NCBI RefSeq assembly: GCF_016902295.1 | Contig: NZ_JACJLQ010000019.1 | Location: 1-62,773 of the forward strand | DNA length: 62,773 nucleotides | Origin: Bacteroides caecigallinarum | GTDB lineage: Bacteria > Bacteroidota > Bacteroidia > Bacteroidales > Bacteroidaceae | Direction of reading: 5' to 3' | Part shown: positions 1-8,414 of the stretch, one piece after another | Layout of the letters: every line of letters begins with the position of its first letter | How positions within the stretch are numbered: the stretch's first letter is position 1 | The notes under the pieces: generated by a model | Database searches by the model: none | Seen by the model: the letters and a program-made list of their open reading frames with translations, nothing else | What the model was told of the DNA's origin: nothing | Position numbers and translations under genes: made by a program

Positions 1-146
1 GCACATTTGCCTACCGCTCTCCGTTGCACTGGTGGGTATTCCTGCTGGCATTCGTCATGGTAGCGATAATTACCGTAGGAGTTGTCACACTATGCAGTTA
101 TAAGGCTGCTTCGGAAAATCCGGCTGAAACACTGAAAAATGAATAA
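1..146 (+). CDS. FtsX-like ABC transporter permease, C-terminal fragment
   Basis: Only the last 47 codons of this gene are in the window; the reading frame enters from the left edge and stops with TAA at 144-146. The fragment contains one hydrophobic helix (WWVFLLAFVMVAIITVGVV) and ends ENPAETLKNE. That closely matches the ends of the two permeases that follow (NPVLSLKNE and SPNISLETE), which is the usual end of MacB/FtsX-type permeases in Bacteroidales. It is probably the upstream member of the same permease operon. The ATP-binding subunit is not in the window and would be expected further upstream. Confidence 0.8.
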   Translation, partial: TFAYRSPLHWWVFLLAFVMVAIITVGVVTLCSYKAASENPAETLKNE

Positions 147-171
147 AAGAAATGACGAGGCTTCTTTTCAG

Positions 172-261
172 GTGACAAGGCTCCAGTTACAAGGAAACAA
201 GGTTCTCCATCCGGATAAGACCTTGTCAACTCGTCAACTTGTCAACTCGTAACTTAAAAAC
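172..261 (+). repeat. Intercistronic repeat with period-8 CTYGTCAA units (copy 1)
   Basis: This spacer between two permease genes has two halves. The left half repeats ACAAGG words (173-203). The right half is a run of 8-nt units: CTTGTCAA at 222, CTCGTCAA at 230, CTTGTCAA at 238, then CTCGTAA and CTTAAAAA, stopping just before the ATG at 270. ACAAGG on the left and CCTTGT on the right can pair around an ATCCGGAT centre at 209-216. The same arrangement occurs in reverse orientation at 8298-8404, again directly upstream of a start codon on the coding strand. Confidence 0.75.
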
Positions 262-269
262 GAAAAAAT

Positions 270-2606
270 ATGCTCAAGTTCAACAACATATTGAAGATAT
301 TGTCTCTAGGAATAGGCCTTGCCATAGGATGCATTCTTATAGCCAAGGTATGCTTTGAGTCGTCATACGACAATTTCTACAAAGGCCTTGACCGAATATA
401 TCTCATCAAGGCAGTGTATTCACTGAGAGGCGAAACAGACGAAAACAGTCAGGTAAGTGGTGGAGTAGCTCCCGGATTCAAGAAATATGTACCGGGAGTG
501 GAAAGCGCCACACGTACAACCTTCCTTTTCGAAAGCGAAAAATTCTATACGGAAGAAAAGGCTCTTGTAACCGGTATGCTGGTTTTGGCGGATACTGCAT
601 TCTTCGATGTCTTCGACCGTAAGATTCTGGCAGGAAACCCGAAGGAAGTATTGGCTCAGAAATTCAACATTATGGTAAGCCGTTCGTTTGCCGAAAAGAT
701 GGGAGGCATTGACAAGGCAGTAGGAAAGATTATTTACAACGAAGAAGCACCCAAACTGAAATTTACCATAGGAGGAGTATATGAAGATTTCCCGGAAAAC
801 GGAAGTCTGTATTACGACATCCTGCTTTCAATGGAAACTTATCCAAAGGAAAGTACAGACAACTGGCTCGGAAATGACCGATACAAAGGATACGTAAAAC
901 TTGAAGAAGGTGTTACACCCGAATCCCTCGACCCTGCCATACGCAAGATGATGGACAAGAACCTGCCTATGGAGGAACTGAAAAACAGCGGATACAAGAT
1001 ATGGTGCGTACTCAGTCCGTTCCATAAGCTTCATACATCCGAACCGTACGTAAGGAATCTTATAATCATCCTTTCCGTAGTTTCGTTTGTACTGGTTCTG
1101 ATATCACTGATGAACTATATGCTTATATCCATATCGGAAATGGTGAAACGTTCTAAGGAAATTGGCATCCACAAATGCTATGGTGCTGAAGGAACAAACA
1201 TATACGGTATGCTGATAAAAGAGACATCAGTTTATCTGTTCTTTTCACTGCTTCTGGCATTCCTGATGATATTGGGATTCAGACAGACAATAGAATATCT
1301 GCTTGGAGTCAGTTTGGAGGCTCTATTCATAAAAGAGACGATGATTATACTCTGTGGAGTGATACTGGTGTTGTTCCTGGTTTCGGCTTTGCTTCCGGGA
1401 TATCTTTACAACAAGATTCCGGTAAGCGTGGCGTTCATGAACTACAAGGAGAACAAAAGGAAATGGAAACTCTGTCTGTTGTTCATCCAGTTTATCATAA
1501 ACGTGTTCCTCCTGAGTTTTGTTTTCATCATTGCCGCTCAGTACGACAAGGCTCTGAATGATGATCCGGGATATAATTACGACAACGTGTTATATTATAA
1601 TGTCAGAGGAGTAGATAACATACAGGCATCAAGAAGCGTGGAAGTAATATCATCCCTACCCGAAGTAATTGACGTGGAGAGGGCATACACTCTTCCATTC
1701 GACTATTGCTCGGGAAACAATGTATATCTCCCCGGTGGCGACAGCGAACTTTTCAACATAGCCGACCAGTATGCCGGCACAGAAGGTTTCTTCGAGTTCT
1801 TTGACATTCCAATAATTGAAGGACGTGTGCCTGCCACAGAAAACGAGATTGCCGTCAGCCGCAGCTTCGTGGAAAAGATGAAAGAGTTTACAGACTGGAA
1901 CGACGGCCCTATAGGAAAAGGTATTTATCTGACCGAGCATTCAGACTCTTCGGCAATGAACCTTGGAATTCTGACAATCTCGGGAGTTTACGAGGACTAC
2001 CGTATCGGACTGCTGAACAGAATGGACGAACGTCCGAGCGTACGCTTTACAGGTAAGGCAGATAATGAATATATGCCGTACATACTTATAAAGGTAAAGG
2101 ACATCAATCCTGAAACAATAAACAGAATTCAGAACAAACTGAGTGAAGTGATTACCGAAAAGGAGATGGAGGTTTTCTCATATGAACAGGTAATGAACAG
2201 CATGTATGACGACAACAAGAAGATGAAGAATACCATCCTTGCCGGAAGTATATTCTCCATAGCGATAGCCTTCCTAGGACTCGTGGGATACGTCCGCGAT
2301 GAAGCACAACGAAGGAGCAAGGAGATTGCCATACGCAAGATTAACGGAGCCACCACGGCAGAAATCCTTTCGCTTTTCGTAGCCGGCATTATGAAATGGC
2401 TCGTTGTTGCCTTTATCATAGGCGACGCACTGGCATATTATGTGGCAGGACTCTGGCTGGAACAGTTTGCCGAGAAAGTCTGTCTGTCATTGCTATATTT
2501 CCTTGCAGCAGACCTGATAGTGGCTATAATAGTAGTAGCTACTGTGGTAATCTGCAGCCTGAAAATATCGAATGCCAATCCGGTATTGTCACTTAAAAAC
2601 GAATAA
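270..2606 (+). CDS. MacB/FtsX-type ABC transporter permease
   Basis: A 778-residue inner-membrane permease with the MacB layout repeated twice. A first helix (about residues 9-25) is followed by an extracytoplasmic MacB-type domain, then a three-helix FtsX block (about 260-385). A further helix starts near residue 410, with a second extracytoplasmic domain and a C-terminal FtsX block (about 660-770). The segment KEIAIRKINGATTAEIL matches the conserved cytoplasmic loop of FtsX domains. Such permeases form mechanotransmission ABC systems with a separate ATPase for export or envelope stress. The substrate is unknown. The ATG at 270 follows an A-rich leader. The gene lies in an operon-like run with the permeases on either side. 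Confidence 0.88.
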   Translation: MLKFNNILKILSLGIGLAIGCILIAKVCFESSYDNFYKGLDRIYLIKAVYSLRGETDENSQVSGGVAPGFKKYVPGVESATRTTFLFESEKFYTEEKALVTGMLVLADTAFFDVFDRKILAGNPKEVLAQKFNIMVSRSFAEKMGGIDKAVGKIIYNEEAPKLKFTIGGVYEDFPENGSLYYDILLSMETYPKESTDNWLGNDRYKGYVKLEEGVTPESLDPAIRKMMDKNLPMEELKNSGYKIWCVLSPFHKLHTSEPYVRNLIIILSVVSFVLVLISLMNYMLISISEMVKRSKEIGIHKCYGAEGTNIYGMLIKETSVYLFFSLLLAFLMILGFRQTIEYLLGVSLEALFIKETMIILCGVILVLFLVSALLPGYLYNKIPVSVAFMNYKENKRKWKLCLLFIQFIINVFLLSFVFIIAAQYDKALNDDPGYNYDNVLYYNVRGVDNIQASRSVEVISSLPEVIDVERAYTLPFDYCSGNNVYLPGGDSELFNIADQYAGTEGFFEFFDIPIIEGRVPATENEIAVSRSFVEKMKEFTDWNDGPIGKGIYLTEHSDSSAMNLGILTISGVYEDYRIGLLNRMDERPSVRFTGKADNEYMPYILIKVKDINPETINRIQNKLSEVITEKEMEVFSYEQVMNSMYDDNKKMKNTILAGSIFSIAIAFLGLVGYVRDEAQRRSKEIAIRKINGATTAEILSLFVAGIMKWLVVAFIIGDALAYYVAGLWLEQFAEKVCLSLLYFLAADLIVAIIVVATVVICSLKISNANPVLSLKNE

Positions 2607-2610
2607 AAGA

Positions 2611-2730
2611 GACGAGGCTTTTAGATACTAGGGACTAGAGACCAGGAAGCCTAGTACCTAGTCAACTAGTATCTAGTACATGACGACCTTGTCAACTCGT
2701 AACTTAAAAACTCAAGAACTCAAACTTAAT
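2611..2730 (+). repeat. Intercistronic repeat, CTAG-word hairpin plus period-8 units (copy 2)
   Basis: This spacer begins like the one after the first permease (GACGAGGCTT). The middle is replaced by CTAG words: TAGATACTAG at 2622-2631 and its exact reverse complement at 2666-2675 form a stem. From 2688 it returns to the period-8 series (CTTGTCAA, CTCGTAA, CTTAAAAA, CTCAAGAA) and runs into the ATG at 2731. A 17-codon open extension upstream of 2731 is made only of this repeat, so it is probably not translated. Confidence 0.7.
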
Positions 2731-5070
2731 ATGCAAGCACTGAGAAACATAAAATATACTTTAAGAAAATACTTCGTTCCAATGCTTATGAGCCTTATAG
2801 GTCTGATTCTGGCATTCAGCGCCTTTATGCTCATATCCGTACAGCTGGACTTTGAAAAGGGATTCGACAGATTCCATCCTGATGCCGGAAACATCTATAG
2901 GGTGGATCTTTCGGATAACAATACCATTTTCCGTTCGATACTTCCTCCGGGATTTTCGGACGAAGTGATACGTTCGTCAAGCCATATCGTAGCAGGAACT
3001 GTGGTATGTCCGTTCCTTGGCGAGGTATATATCACCACTATGAAAGACGGAGTATCCAGCGGATTCATAGAAACAGCCAATGTGGTGAGTGAAGACTTTT
3101 TCAAGGTATTCGGAATAAAGATTGTAGAAGGCGATCCTGCCACACTGTCGAAAAACGAACTGCTTGCCATTCCGCAAAGTACGGCACGCAAAATTTTCGG
3201 CAACGAATCCCCCATAGGTAAACAGGTGAAGATTAAGTCCGGTACAGGATTTCTGCGTTCCGACAAATGGACTGTAGGTGCCGTTTACGAGGATTTGCCA
3301 GCAAACTCGCAGATACGGAATGAGATATACATGAAGATTCCGGATTTCTTCCTTCAGAACTTCGGGGCAAGCAACTTTGTATGCTATCTTCGTCTTGACG
3401 ACAGCGAGAATGTTTCTCTGGTGGAAGATGAATTCAACAGCAAGTTTGAGTTTGATAAATACCGTGGTCTCACCCCCATTTATCTCACACCATTAGTTGA
3501 CGTGTATTTTCAGGAAGAGAAGTCAGACGGACGTGTGTTCCGGAGCGGAAGCATCACACAATACAATGTACTGACCATTATCTCATTCCTCATAATCATT
3601 GTAGGCCTGCTGAATTTCACAAATTTCTATACCTCGCTCATTCCGTCAAGACTGAAATCCATCAACACCAGGATAATACTTGGTGAGGACACCCGCACGA
3701 TACGTATGGAGATAATTCAGGAAACTGTCCTGCTGTCGCTCATAGCATTTGCCGGAGCAGTGATTGCAGTTGTTTTCCTCTCTCCCGCCGTCACGGAAAT
3801 GGGAATCGTAAACACAGTGTTCAGCTTCGGGAAGAATTCTTCCATCGTAATCATAACACTGCTTCTGGCTCTGTCCGGCGGAATACTTTCAGGAATTTAT
3901 CCTGCATTCTTCGCCACATCATATACCGGAGAACTTGCAATGAGAGGCAACTTCAACTTAAGTTCTTCTGGTATGAAAATCAAGAAGGCTCTCCTGTGCG
4001 TGCAGTATGCCATCTCGTGCTCATTGATTCTGTTCATAGCGGCAATCTATCTGCAAAACAGAATGATGCTTCAGTTCGACCCGAAGTTCGACAAGGACCG
4101 TATCGCCATTGCAGGACTGACAAGCGACATAGTGAAGAACAAAGGCGCATGGATAAAGGAAGAACTTCAGAAATATCCTGAAATAGAGAATGTGGCATTC
4201 ACGTCCGAAAGATTCGGAGCACAGGACACTTATTGCACCGAGGGAATAGAATATAACGGAACAGACATTCCGAGCTTCCTGATATATGTCACTCCTGATT
4301 TTCCTGAAGTGATGGGAATAAAGATAACAGAAGGGAAAACATTCCCGAAAACGAGCAAAGGAGAAATTATAGTAAACCGGTATATGAAGGACAATTACGG
4401 TGTGGAACTCGGAAATATCCCTTCCATGGAAGCGGAGGCAATAGGTATATGCGACAATGTAAACTTCACGTCCATGCGCAAAAGCCAGAGCGCCGTATGC
4501 TTTGTATCTCTACCGGCTGAAAGCGGATATCTGTCGGATATGTTTGTGAGACTCGCTTCCGGATACGACAGAACTGTAGCGGTATCCCACATAAAGGAGA
4601 TAATCAGCAAAGTGGAACCCGAATATCCTACCGAAGTATTGTTCTACGACAATGTGACTGCCGCACAATATCAGCGTGAGAATTCTTTCGCCAACACGAT
4701 GCTATGTTTTTCAATAATAGCAATAGTATTGTCACTGGTCGGCGTCTTCTCTATGGTGATATTCGACATTCAGCATAAAAGAAAGGAAATAGCACTGCGC
4801 AAAGTGTTCGGAGCAGACTACACCGATGTGCTCTGGCTGGGAAACAAGCCGTACTTCTTTATTGTCCTGGCAGGTTTCATAATCTCAATACCCGTAGCGG
4901 TGATAGCAATAAACGAATATCTCCAGGGATTTGCAATGAAAGTAAATGTGTCATGGTGGATATTCCTGCTTGTGTTCCTGTTCATACAGGCGCTTACGGC
5001 AGTACTTGTAGCCGTGAGATATAATTCACTTGCACTTGAATCTCCAAACATATCATTGGAGACCGAATAA
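2731..5070 (+). CDS. MacB/FtsX-type ABC transporter permease
   Basis: This 779-residue paralogue of the preceding permease has the same two-block plan. There is an N-terminal helix (about residues 18-37), an extracytoplasmic domain, three helices, a second helix plus domain, and three C-terminal helices ending NSLALESPNISLETE. The FtsX loop is recognisable as KRKEIALRKVFGADYTDVL. The frame is open back to 2680, but those 17 codons are spacer repeat. The ATG at 2731 places the hydrophobic N-terminus as in homologues, so it was chosen. A terminator-like hairpin follows at 5093-5134, which suggests this ends the permease operon. Confidence 0.88.
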   Translation: MQALRNIKYTLRKYFVPMLMSLIGLILAFSAFMLISVQLDFEKGFDRFHPDAGNIYRVDLSDNNTIFRSILPPGFSDEVIRSSSHIVAGTVVCPFLGEVYITTMKDGVSSGFIETANVVSEDFFKVFGIKIVEGDPATLSKNELLAIPQSTARKIFGNESPIGKQVKIKSGTGFLRSDKWTVGAVYEDLPANSQIRNEIYMKIPDFFLQNFGASNFVCYLRLDDSENVSLVEDEFNSKFEFDKYRGLTPIYLTPLVDVYFQEEKSDGRVFRSGSITQYNVLTIISFLIIIVGLLNFTNFYTSLIPSRLKSINTRIILGEDTRTIRMEIIQETVLLSLIAFAGAVIAVVFLSPAVTEMGIVNTVFSFGKNSSIVIITLLLALSGGILSGIYPAFFATSYTGELAMRGNFNLSSSGMKIKKALLCVQYAISCSLILFIAAIYLQNRMMLQFDPKFDKDRIAIAGLTSDIVKNKGAWIKEELQKYPEIENVAFTSERFGAQDTYCTEGIEYNGTDIPSFLIYVTPDFPEVMGIKITEGKTFPKTSKGEIIVNRYMKDNYGVELGNIPSMEAEAIGICDNVNFTSMRKSQSAVCFVSLPAESGYLSDMFVRLASGYDRTVAVSHIKEIISKVEPEYPTEVLFYDNVTAAQYQRENSFANTMLCFSIIAIVLSLVGVFSMVIFDIQHKRKEIALRKVFGADYTDVLWLGNKPYFFIVLAGFIISIPVAVIAINEYLQGFAMKVNVSWWIFLLVFLFIQALTAVLVAVRYNSLALESPNISLETE

Positions 5071-5092
5071 ATAAAAAATCTCTCTAATTAAG

Positions 5093-5142
5093 CCGCAGGC
5101 TACACCTGTTCGTGATGAATGGATGTGTCTGCGGATAATTTT
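5093..5142 (+). terminator. Probable rho-independent terminator after permease operon
   Basis: CCGCAG (5093-5098) pairs with CTGCGG (5129-5134). The stem is extended by ACAC/GTGT after a 3-nt bulge and is followed by ATAATTTTTC. It lies 22 nt after the permease stop codon. Confidence 0.6.
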
Positions 5143-5176
5143 TCAATCAACTGGACAAAATAAACTCCAAAACTTA

Positions 5177-5184
5177 TATTTTTG
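5177..5184 (+). promoter_or_regulatory. -7 promoter element (TATTTTTG) of regulator/kinase pair
   Basis: This matches the Bacteroidetes -7 consensus TAnnTTTG, 24 nt upstream of the ATG at 5208. No clear TTTG -33 box is seen at the right spacing. Confidence 0.55.
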
Positions 5185-5207
5185 CACATCAAACAATAAA
5201 AGCGAAC

Positions 5208-6566
5208 ATGAACAAAGCCAAAATATTAGTAGTAGATGATAATAGCGGAATAAGGGCAGCACTCCAACTGCTACTGCCTAAATACTTCAAGGAAGTAAAG
5301 GCTGTGGCATCACCAAACGTCATAAATTCACAGTTAAGAGAATTTATGCCTGACGTGATTTTGCTGGATATGAACTTCCAGTCGTCTGCCAATACCGGAA
5401 ATGAGGGATTGTACTGGCTTTCGGAAATCAAAAAGACAAGCCCTACTACCGAAGTTGTACTCTTCACCGCGTATGCTGACATATCACTGGCTGTAGAGGG
5501 AATGAAGCGCGGAGCATTCGACTTCATTGTAAAACCTTGGGAAAACGAAAAACTGATTTCTGTGCTTGATGCCGCCTACAAGCACAGGGATGTAGGAACA
5601 AAAAAGAAAAGCATAAAACCTGCGGTAAGCCAGACTGCAACAATGCACTGGGGCAGCAGTCCGGAAATGAAAAATATATTCCGCACCGTAAACAAAATAG
5701 CCTCAACAGATGCAAGCATTCTTATTACGGGAGAAAACGGTACGGGAAAAGATGTGCTTGCGGCAGAAATCCATCGTCTGTCGGACAGAGGAATGAAGCC
5801 GATGGTTTGTGTGGATGCTGGAGCGATAACGGAAACATTGTTCGAAAGCGAACTGTTCGGACACGTAAAAGGAGCCTTTACGGATGCGCATACAGACCGA
5901 GTGGGGAAAATAGAACAGGCAAACGGCAGTACCCTGTTTCTTGACGAAATAGGAAATATTCCTCTGAATCTGCAGGCCAAGTTGCTCAGGGTTCTTCAGA
6001 ACAGAACGGTAAGCAAGGTGGGAAGTTCGCAATCAACTCCTGTAGATATCCGTCTCATCTGCGCCACCAACCGCAATCTTGAAGAGATGATACGAAACGG
6101 CGAGTTCCGAGAGGACCTCTACTATCGTATCAACACCATGCATCTGCAACTTCCTCCCCTAAGGGAAAGAACTGACGAAATTATCCCTCTGGCAGAAATA
6201 TTCATAAAGAGATATGCCGAGAAATATCATCGTGAGGTATCGGGCATTTCAAGTGAAGCGGAAAAAGCATTGGTTTCATGCAGGTGGAACGGAAACATCC
6301 GCGAACTGCAAAACACGATAGAAAAGGCAGTAATCCTGACCGACGGTACGGAGCTTCAGCTTTCGGACTTCTGTCTGCCTGACAGACAACACACCTATGA
6401 AGTTCAGCAAGCATCAGCCTCAGGAGAAGAAACCCTGGAGGAAGTGGAAGAAAGAACCATACGTGCCGCAATGGAAAGATATAACGGCAATCTTACTCAT
6501 GTGGCAAAATCGCTTAACATAAGCCGCCCTACCCTATATACGAAACTGAAAAAATATAATATATGA
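5208..6566 (+). CDS. Sigma-54-dependent response regulator (NtrC/AtoC family)
   Basis: A 452-residue activator in three parts. The N-terminal receiver domain (about residues 1-125) has acidic residues D10/D11, phospho-acceptor D54 in VILLDMN, and lysine in VKPWE. The AAA+ domain (about 145-375) has Walker A GENGTGKD, the sigma-54 contact loop GAFTDA and a Walker B at LFLDEIGN. The C-terminus carries a Fis-type helix-turn-helix (SLNISRPTLYTKLKKY). It should drive sigma-54 RNA polymerase at -24/-12 promoters when phosphorylated. Its stop overlaps the kinase start (ATGA), so the kinase below is its partner. The permease operon next door is a plausible target, but no -24/-12 site was found in the window upstream of those genes. 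Confidence 0.93.
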   Translation: MNKAKILVVDDNSGIRAALQLLLPKYFKEVKAVASPNVINSQLREFMPDVILLDMNFQSSANTGNEGLYWLSEIKKTSPTTEVVLFTAYADISLAVEGMKRGAFDFIVKPWENEKLISVLDAAYKHRDVGTKKKSIKPAVSQTATMHWGSSPEMKNIFRTVNKIASTDASILITGENGTGKDVLAAEIHRLSDRGMKPMVCVDAGAITETLFESELFGHVKGAFTDAHTDRVGKIEQANGSTLFLDEIGNIPLNLQAKLLRVLQNRTVSKVGSSQSTPVDIRLICATNRNLEEMIRNGEFREDLYYRINTMHLQLPPLRERTDEIIPLAEIFIKRYAEKYHREVSGISSEAEKALVSCRWNGNIRELQNTIEKAVILTDGTELQLSDFCLPDRQHTYEVQQASASGEETLEEVEERTIRAAMERYNGNLTHVAKSLNISRPTLYTKLKKYNI

Positions 6567-7810
6567 TTTCGTATGAAAATGTCATATTAATCATTATTGC
6601 AACTGCATTAATATCTGCAATAATTTCCGGTATGTACTATGCACGAAGGACACACCGCAAGGTTTCGTACATTCTTGACGCACTGGAAGACAAGGAGACA
6701 AACTTCCGTTTTGACGAGAAGAAAGTGCTGTACCGCAGATTAAACAAGACTCTGAACAGAATACGTCTTATTTTCGAAAAGGAAAAGCAGGAAATAAACG
6801 AACAGGAACGTTACTACGGCCAGATGCTGGACAGGGTAAAGACAGGTATAGTGGTAGTGGAACTGAACGAGAAATTCAGCGGAAAAGTTTCATACTGCAA
6901 CTTGGCAGCACTTAATATACTTGGAGTGGCAACGCTGAGCAATATACGCCAATTGGCAAATGTCAGTCTGGAAATACAGGAATGCTTTGAAAACATTTCC
7001 GAAGCTAACAACGAGATGCGTGTTTCTTTCTACAACGAAAAGGGACAGACCACACTTTCAGTTTCGTCAACCGAAACATCATTGCAAGGAAAGAATGTAA
7101 AGATTATAGTTATAAATGACATAAGCAACGAAATGTCGCGCAACGAAGAGATGTCGTGGAACAAACTTATACGTGTGCTTACGCATGAAATAATGAACAC
7201 CGTAACTCCAATTGCTTCGCTGAGTCATACACTGTCGATGGATATTACTTCATCTGAAAACAAGCCTGTAAACAGAGAAGAACTCAAATTGGGTCTTGAT
7301 ACAATATCCGAATCGGCCCGCGGACTGATAAAATTTGTTGACACTTACCGTTCGCTGACACGTGTTTCCACACCTGTAAAAAAAGCTTTCTATCTGCAAG
7401 AGCTAATTGACAGAGTTACCCAACTGACACGTGAACAAATCAACGCGTCAGGAGCGACTTTAAGTTATATAGAGAAGTCCGACGATATTCTGTTATATGC
7501 AGACGAAGACCAGATTTCACAAATATTCATCAACCTGGTAAAGAATGCCCTGCAAGCCAAAGCAAGTAAAATAGAAATCACTGCAGAAATAGACTTTACC
7601 GAGTCTGTGGTAATAAATGTTTCGAACAACGGCACCCCTATAAACAAAGAGAACTATGAGGATATTTTCGTTCCGTTCTATACCACAAAGCAGGAAGGAA
7701 CTGGAGTGGGATTAAGTCTTTCCCGCCAGATAATGCGTCTCCACAACGGAAGTATATCATTGGTGTGCAGCAATGAGAAGAATACGGTTTTCAAATTACA
7801 GTTCAAATAA
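6563..7810 (+). CDS. Sensor histidine kinase, partner of the sigma-54 regulator
   Basis: A 415-residue kinase with one N-terminal membrane helix (about residues 7-26), a coiled-coil-like linker and a PAS-like region (about 85-190). The dimerisation/phosphoacceptor helix has H208 in LTHEIMNTVTPIASL. The HATPase domain has the N-box NLVKNALQAKA and G-box GTGVGLSLSRQI. There is no large periplasmic sensor, so the signal is probably membrane-associated or cytoplasmic. Translation is coupled to the regulator through a 4-bp ATGA overlap. A bidirectional terminator follows. Confidence 0.92.
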   Translation: MISYENVILIIIATALISAIISGMYYARRTHRKVSYILDALEDKETNFRFDEKKVLYRRLNKTLNRIRLIFEKEKQEINEQERYYGQMLDRVKTGIVVVELNEKFSGKVSYCNLAALNILGVATLSNIRQLANVSLEIQECFENISEANNEMRVSFYNEKGQTTLSVSSTETSLQGKNVKIIVINDISNEMSRNEEMSWNKLIRVLTHEIMNTVTPIASLSHTLSMDITSSENKPVNREELKLGLDTISESARGLIKFVDTYRSLTRVSTPVKKAFYLQELIDRVTQLTREQINASGATLSYIEKSDDILLYADEDQISQIFINLVKNALQAKASKIEITAEIDFTESVVINVSNNGTPINKENYEDIFVPFYTTKQEGTGVGLSLSRQIMRLHNGSISLVCSNEKNTVFKLQFK

Positions 7811-7848
7811 AAAAGTCAGGTGTTTTTTGCCACACCTGACTTCTTTTA
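7811..7848. terminator. Bidirectional terminator between kinase and ACT gene
   Basis: An 11-bp stem (AAGTCAGGTGT, 7813-7823, with 7832-7842) and an 8-nt loop. It is flanked by A-run on the left and TTCTTTT on the right, so it can serve both convergent transcripts. Confidence 0.85.
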
Positions 7849-7871
7849 ATATTTCTATGTATTAAATTATA

Positions 7872-8288
7872 TTACAAATCCCCTTTCTTCAATACTGTAC
7901 AGCCTTTTGCATCAAGCACTGCCAGACACGCCTTTAGGTCGTTAGGCTTTATCACCACATGTGCCTTGTCATTTTGGGCAAAAGCATACATATATTCTAT
8001 AAAGATTTTTTCCTCTGCCAGATATTCCAGAATAATAGCAAGAGAACCCGGAGTATTGTCACAACTGAGGCATATAACTTCTGTTGACATTACCGCAAAG
8101 TTCTGTTCACGCAATACCTCTACGGCCTTGTCAACATCGGATACTATAAGGCGTAGGATTCCGAAATCTGTTGTCTCAGCCATACTGAAGGCGTGCATGT
8201 TTATGCCGTTCTGTCCCAATGTGCGGACTACATCGTTTATTCTTCCTGTCTTGTTTTCCAGGAATACTGATAATTGCTTTATGGTCAT
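7872..8288 (-). CDS. Tandem ACT-domain amino-acid-binding protein
   Basis: A 138-residue protein made of two ACT repeats (about residues 3-65 and 70-135). The first starts IKQLSVFLENKTGRINDVVRTLGQNGINMHAF, the classic ACT beta-alpha-beta with the glycine-containing ligand loop. The second starts VICLSCDNTPGSLAIILEYL. It has no catalytic domain, so it is a ligand sensor or allosteric partner. It is the last gene of the aryl-acid operon. ACT proteins accompany paaK/ior genes in many anaerobes, so it probably senses an aromatic or branched amino acid. Its leader is a pure period-8 repeat. Confidence 0.85.
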   Translation of the reverse strand: MTIKQLSVFLENKTGRINDVVRTLGQNGINMHAFSMAETTDFGILRLIVSDVDKAVEVLREQNFAVMSTEVICLSCDNTPGSLAIILEYLAEEKIFIEYMYAFAQNDKAHVVIKPNDLKACLAVLDAKGCTVLKKGDL

Positions 8289-8404
8289 AGTGAATGAGTT
8301 TTTAAGTTTTTGAGTTCTTTAGTTGACAAGTTGACGAGTTAACAAGTTGACGAGGTTGCCATCAGGATGGAGAGCCTTGTCCCCTTGTAACTGTAGCCTT
8401 GTAA
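8289..8404 (-). repeat. Intercistronic repeat with eight in-phase 8-nt units (copy 3)
   Basis: Read on the minus strand, this is eight consecutive 8-mers from 8354 down to 8291 with no phase slip: CTCGTCAA, CTTGTTAA, CTCGTCAA, CTTGTCAA, CTAAAGAA, CTCAAAAA, CTTAAAAA, CTCATTCA. Then comes CT and the ATG of the ACT gene. Upstream (8355-8404) are the ACAAGG words and a CTCTCCATCC block shared with the copy at 172-261. It fills the whole gap between paaK and the ACT gene. Confidence 0.8.
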
Positions 8405-8414
8405 CATATTTATT

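Noticed and set aside
2680-2730. 17-residue N-terminal extension of the second permease
   Set aside because: The extension is encoded only by the intercistronic repeat and displaces the hydrophobic N-terminus; ATG 2731 is preferred.
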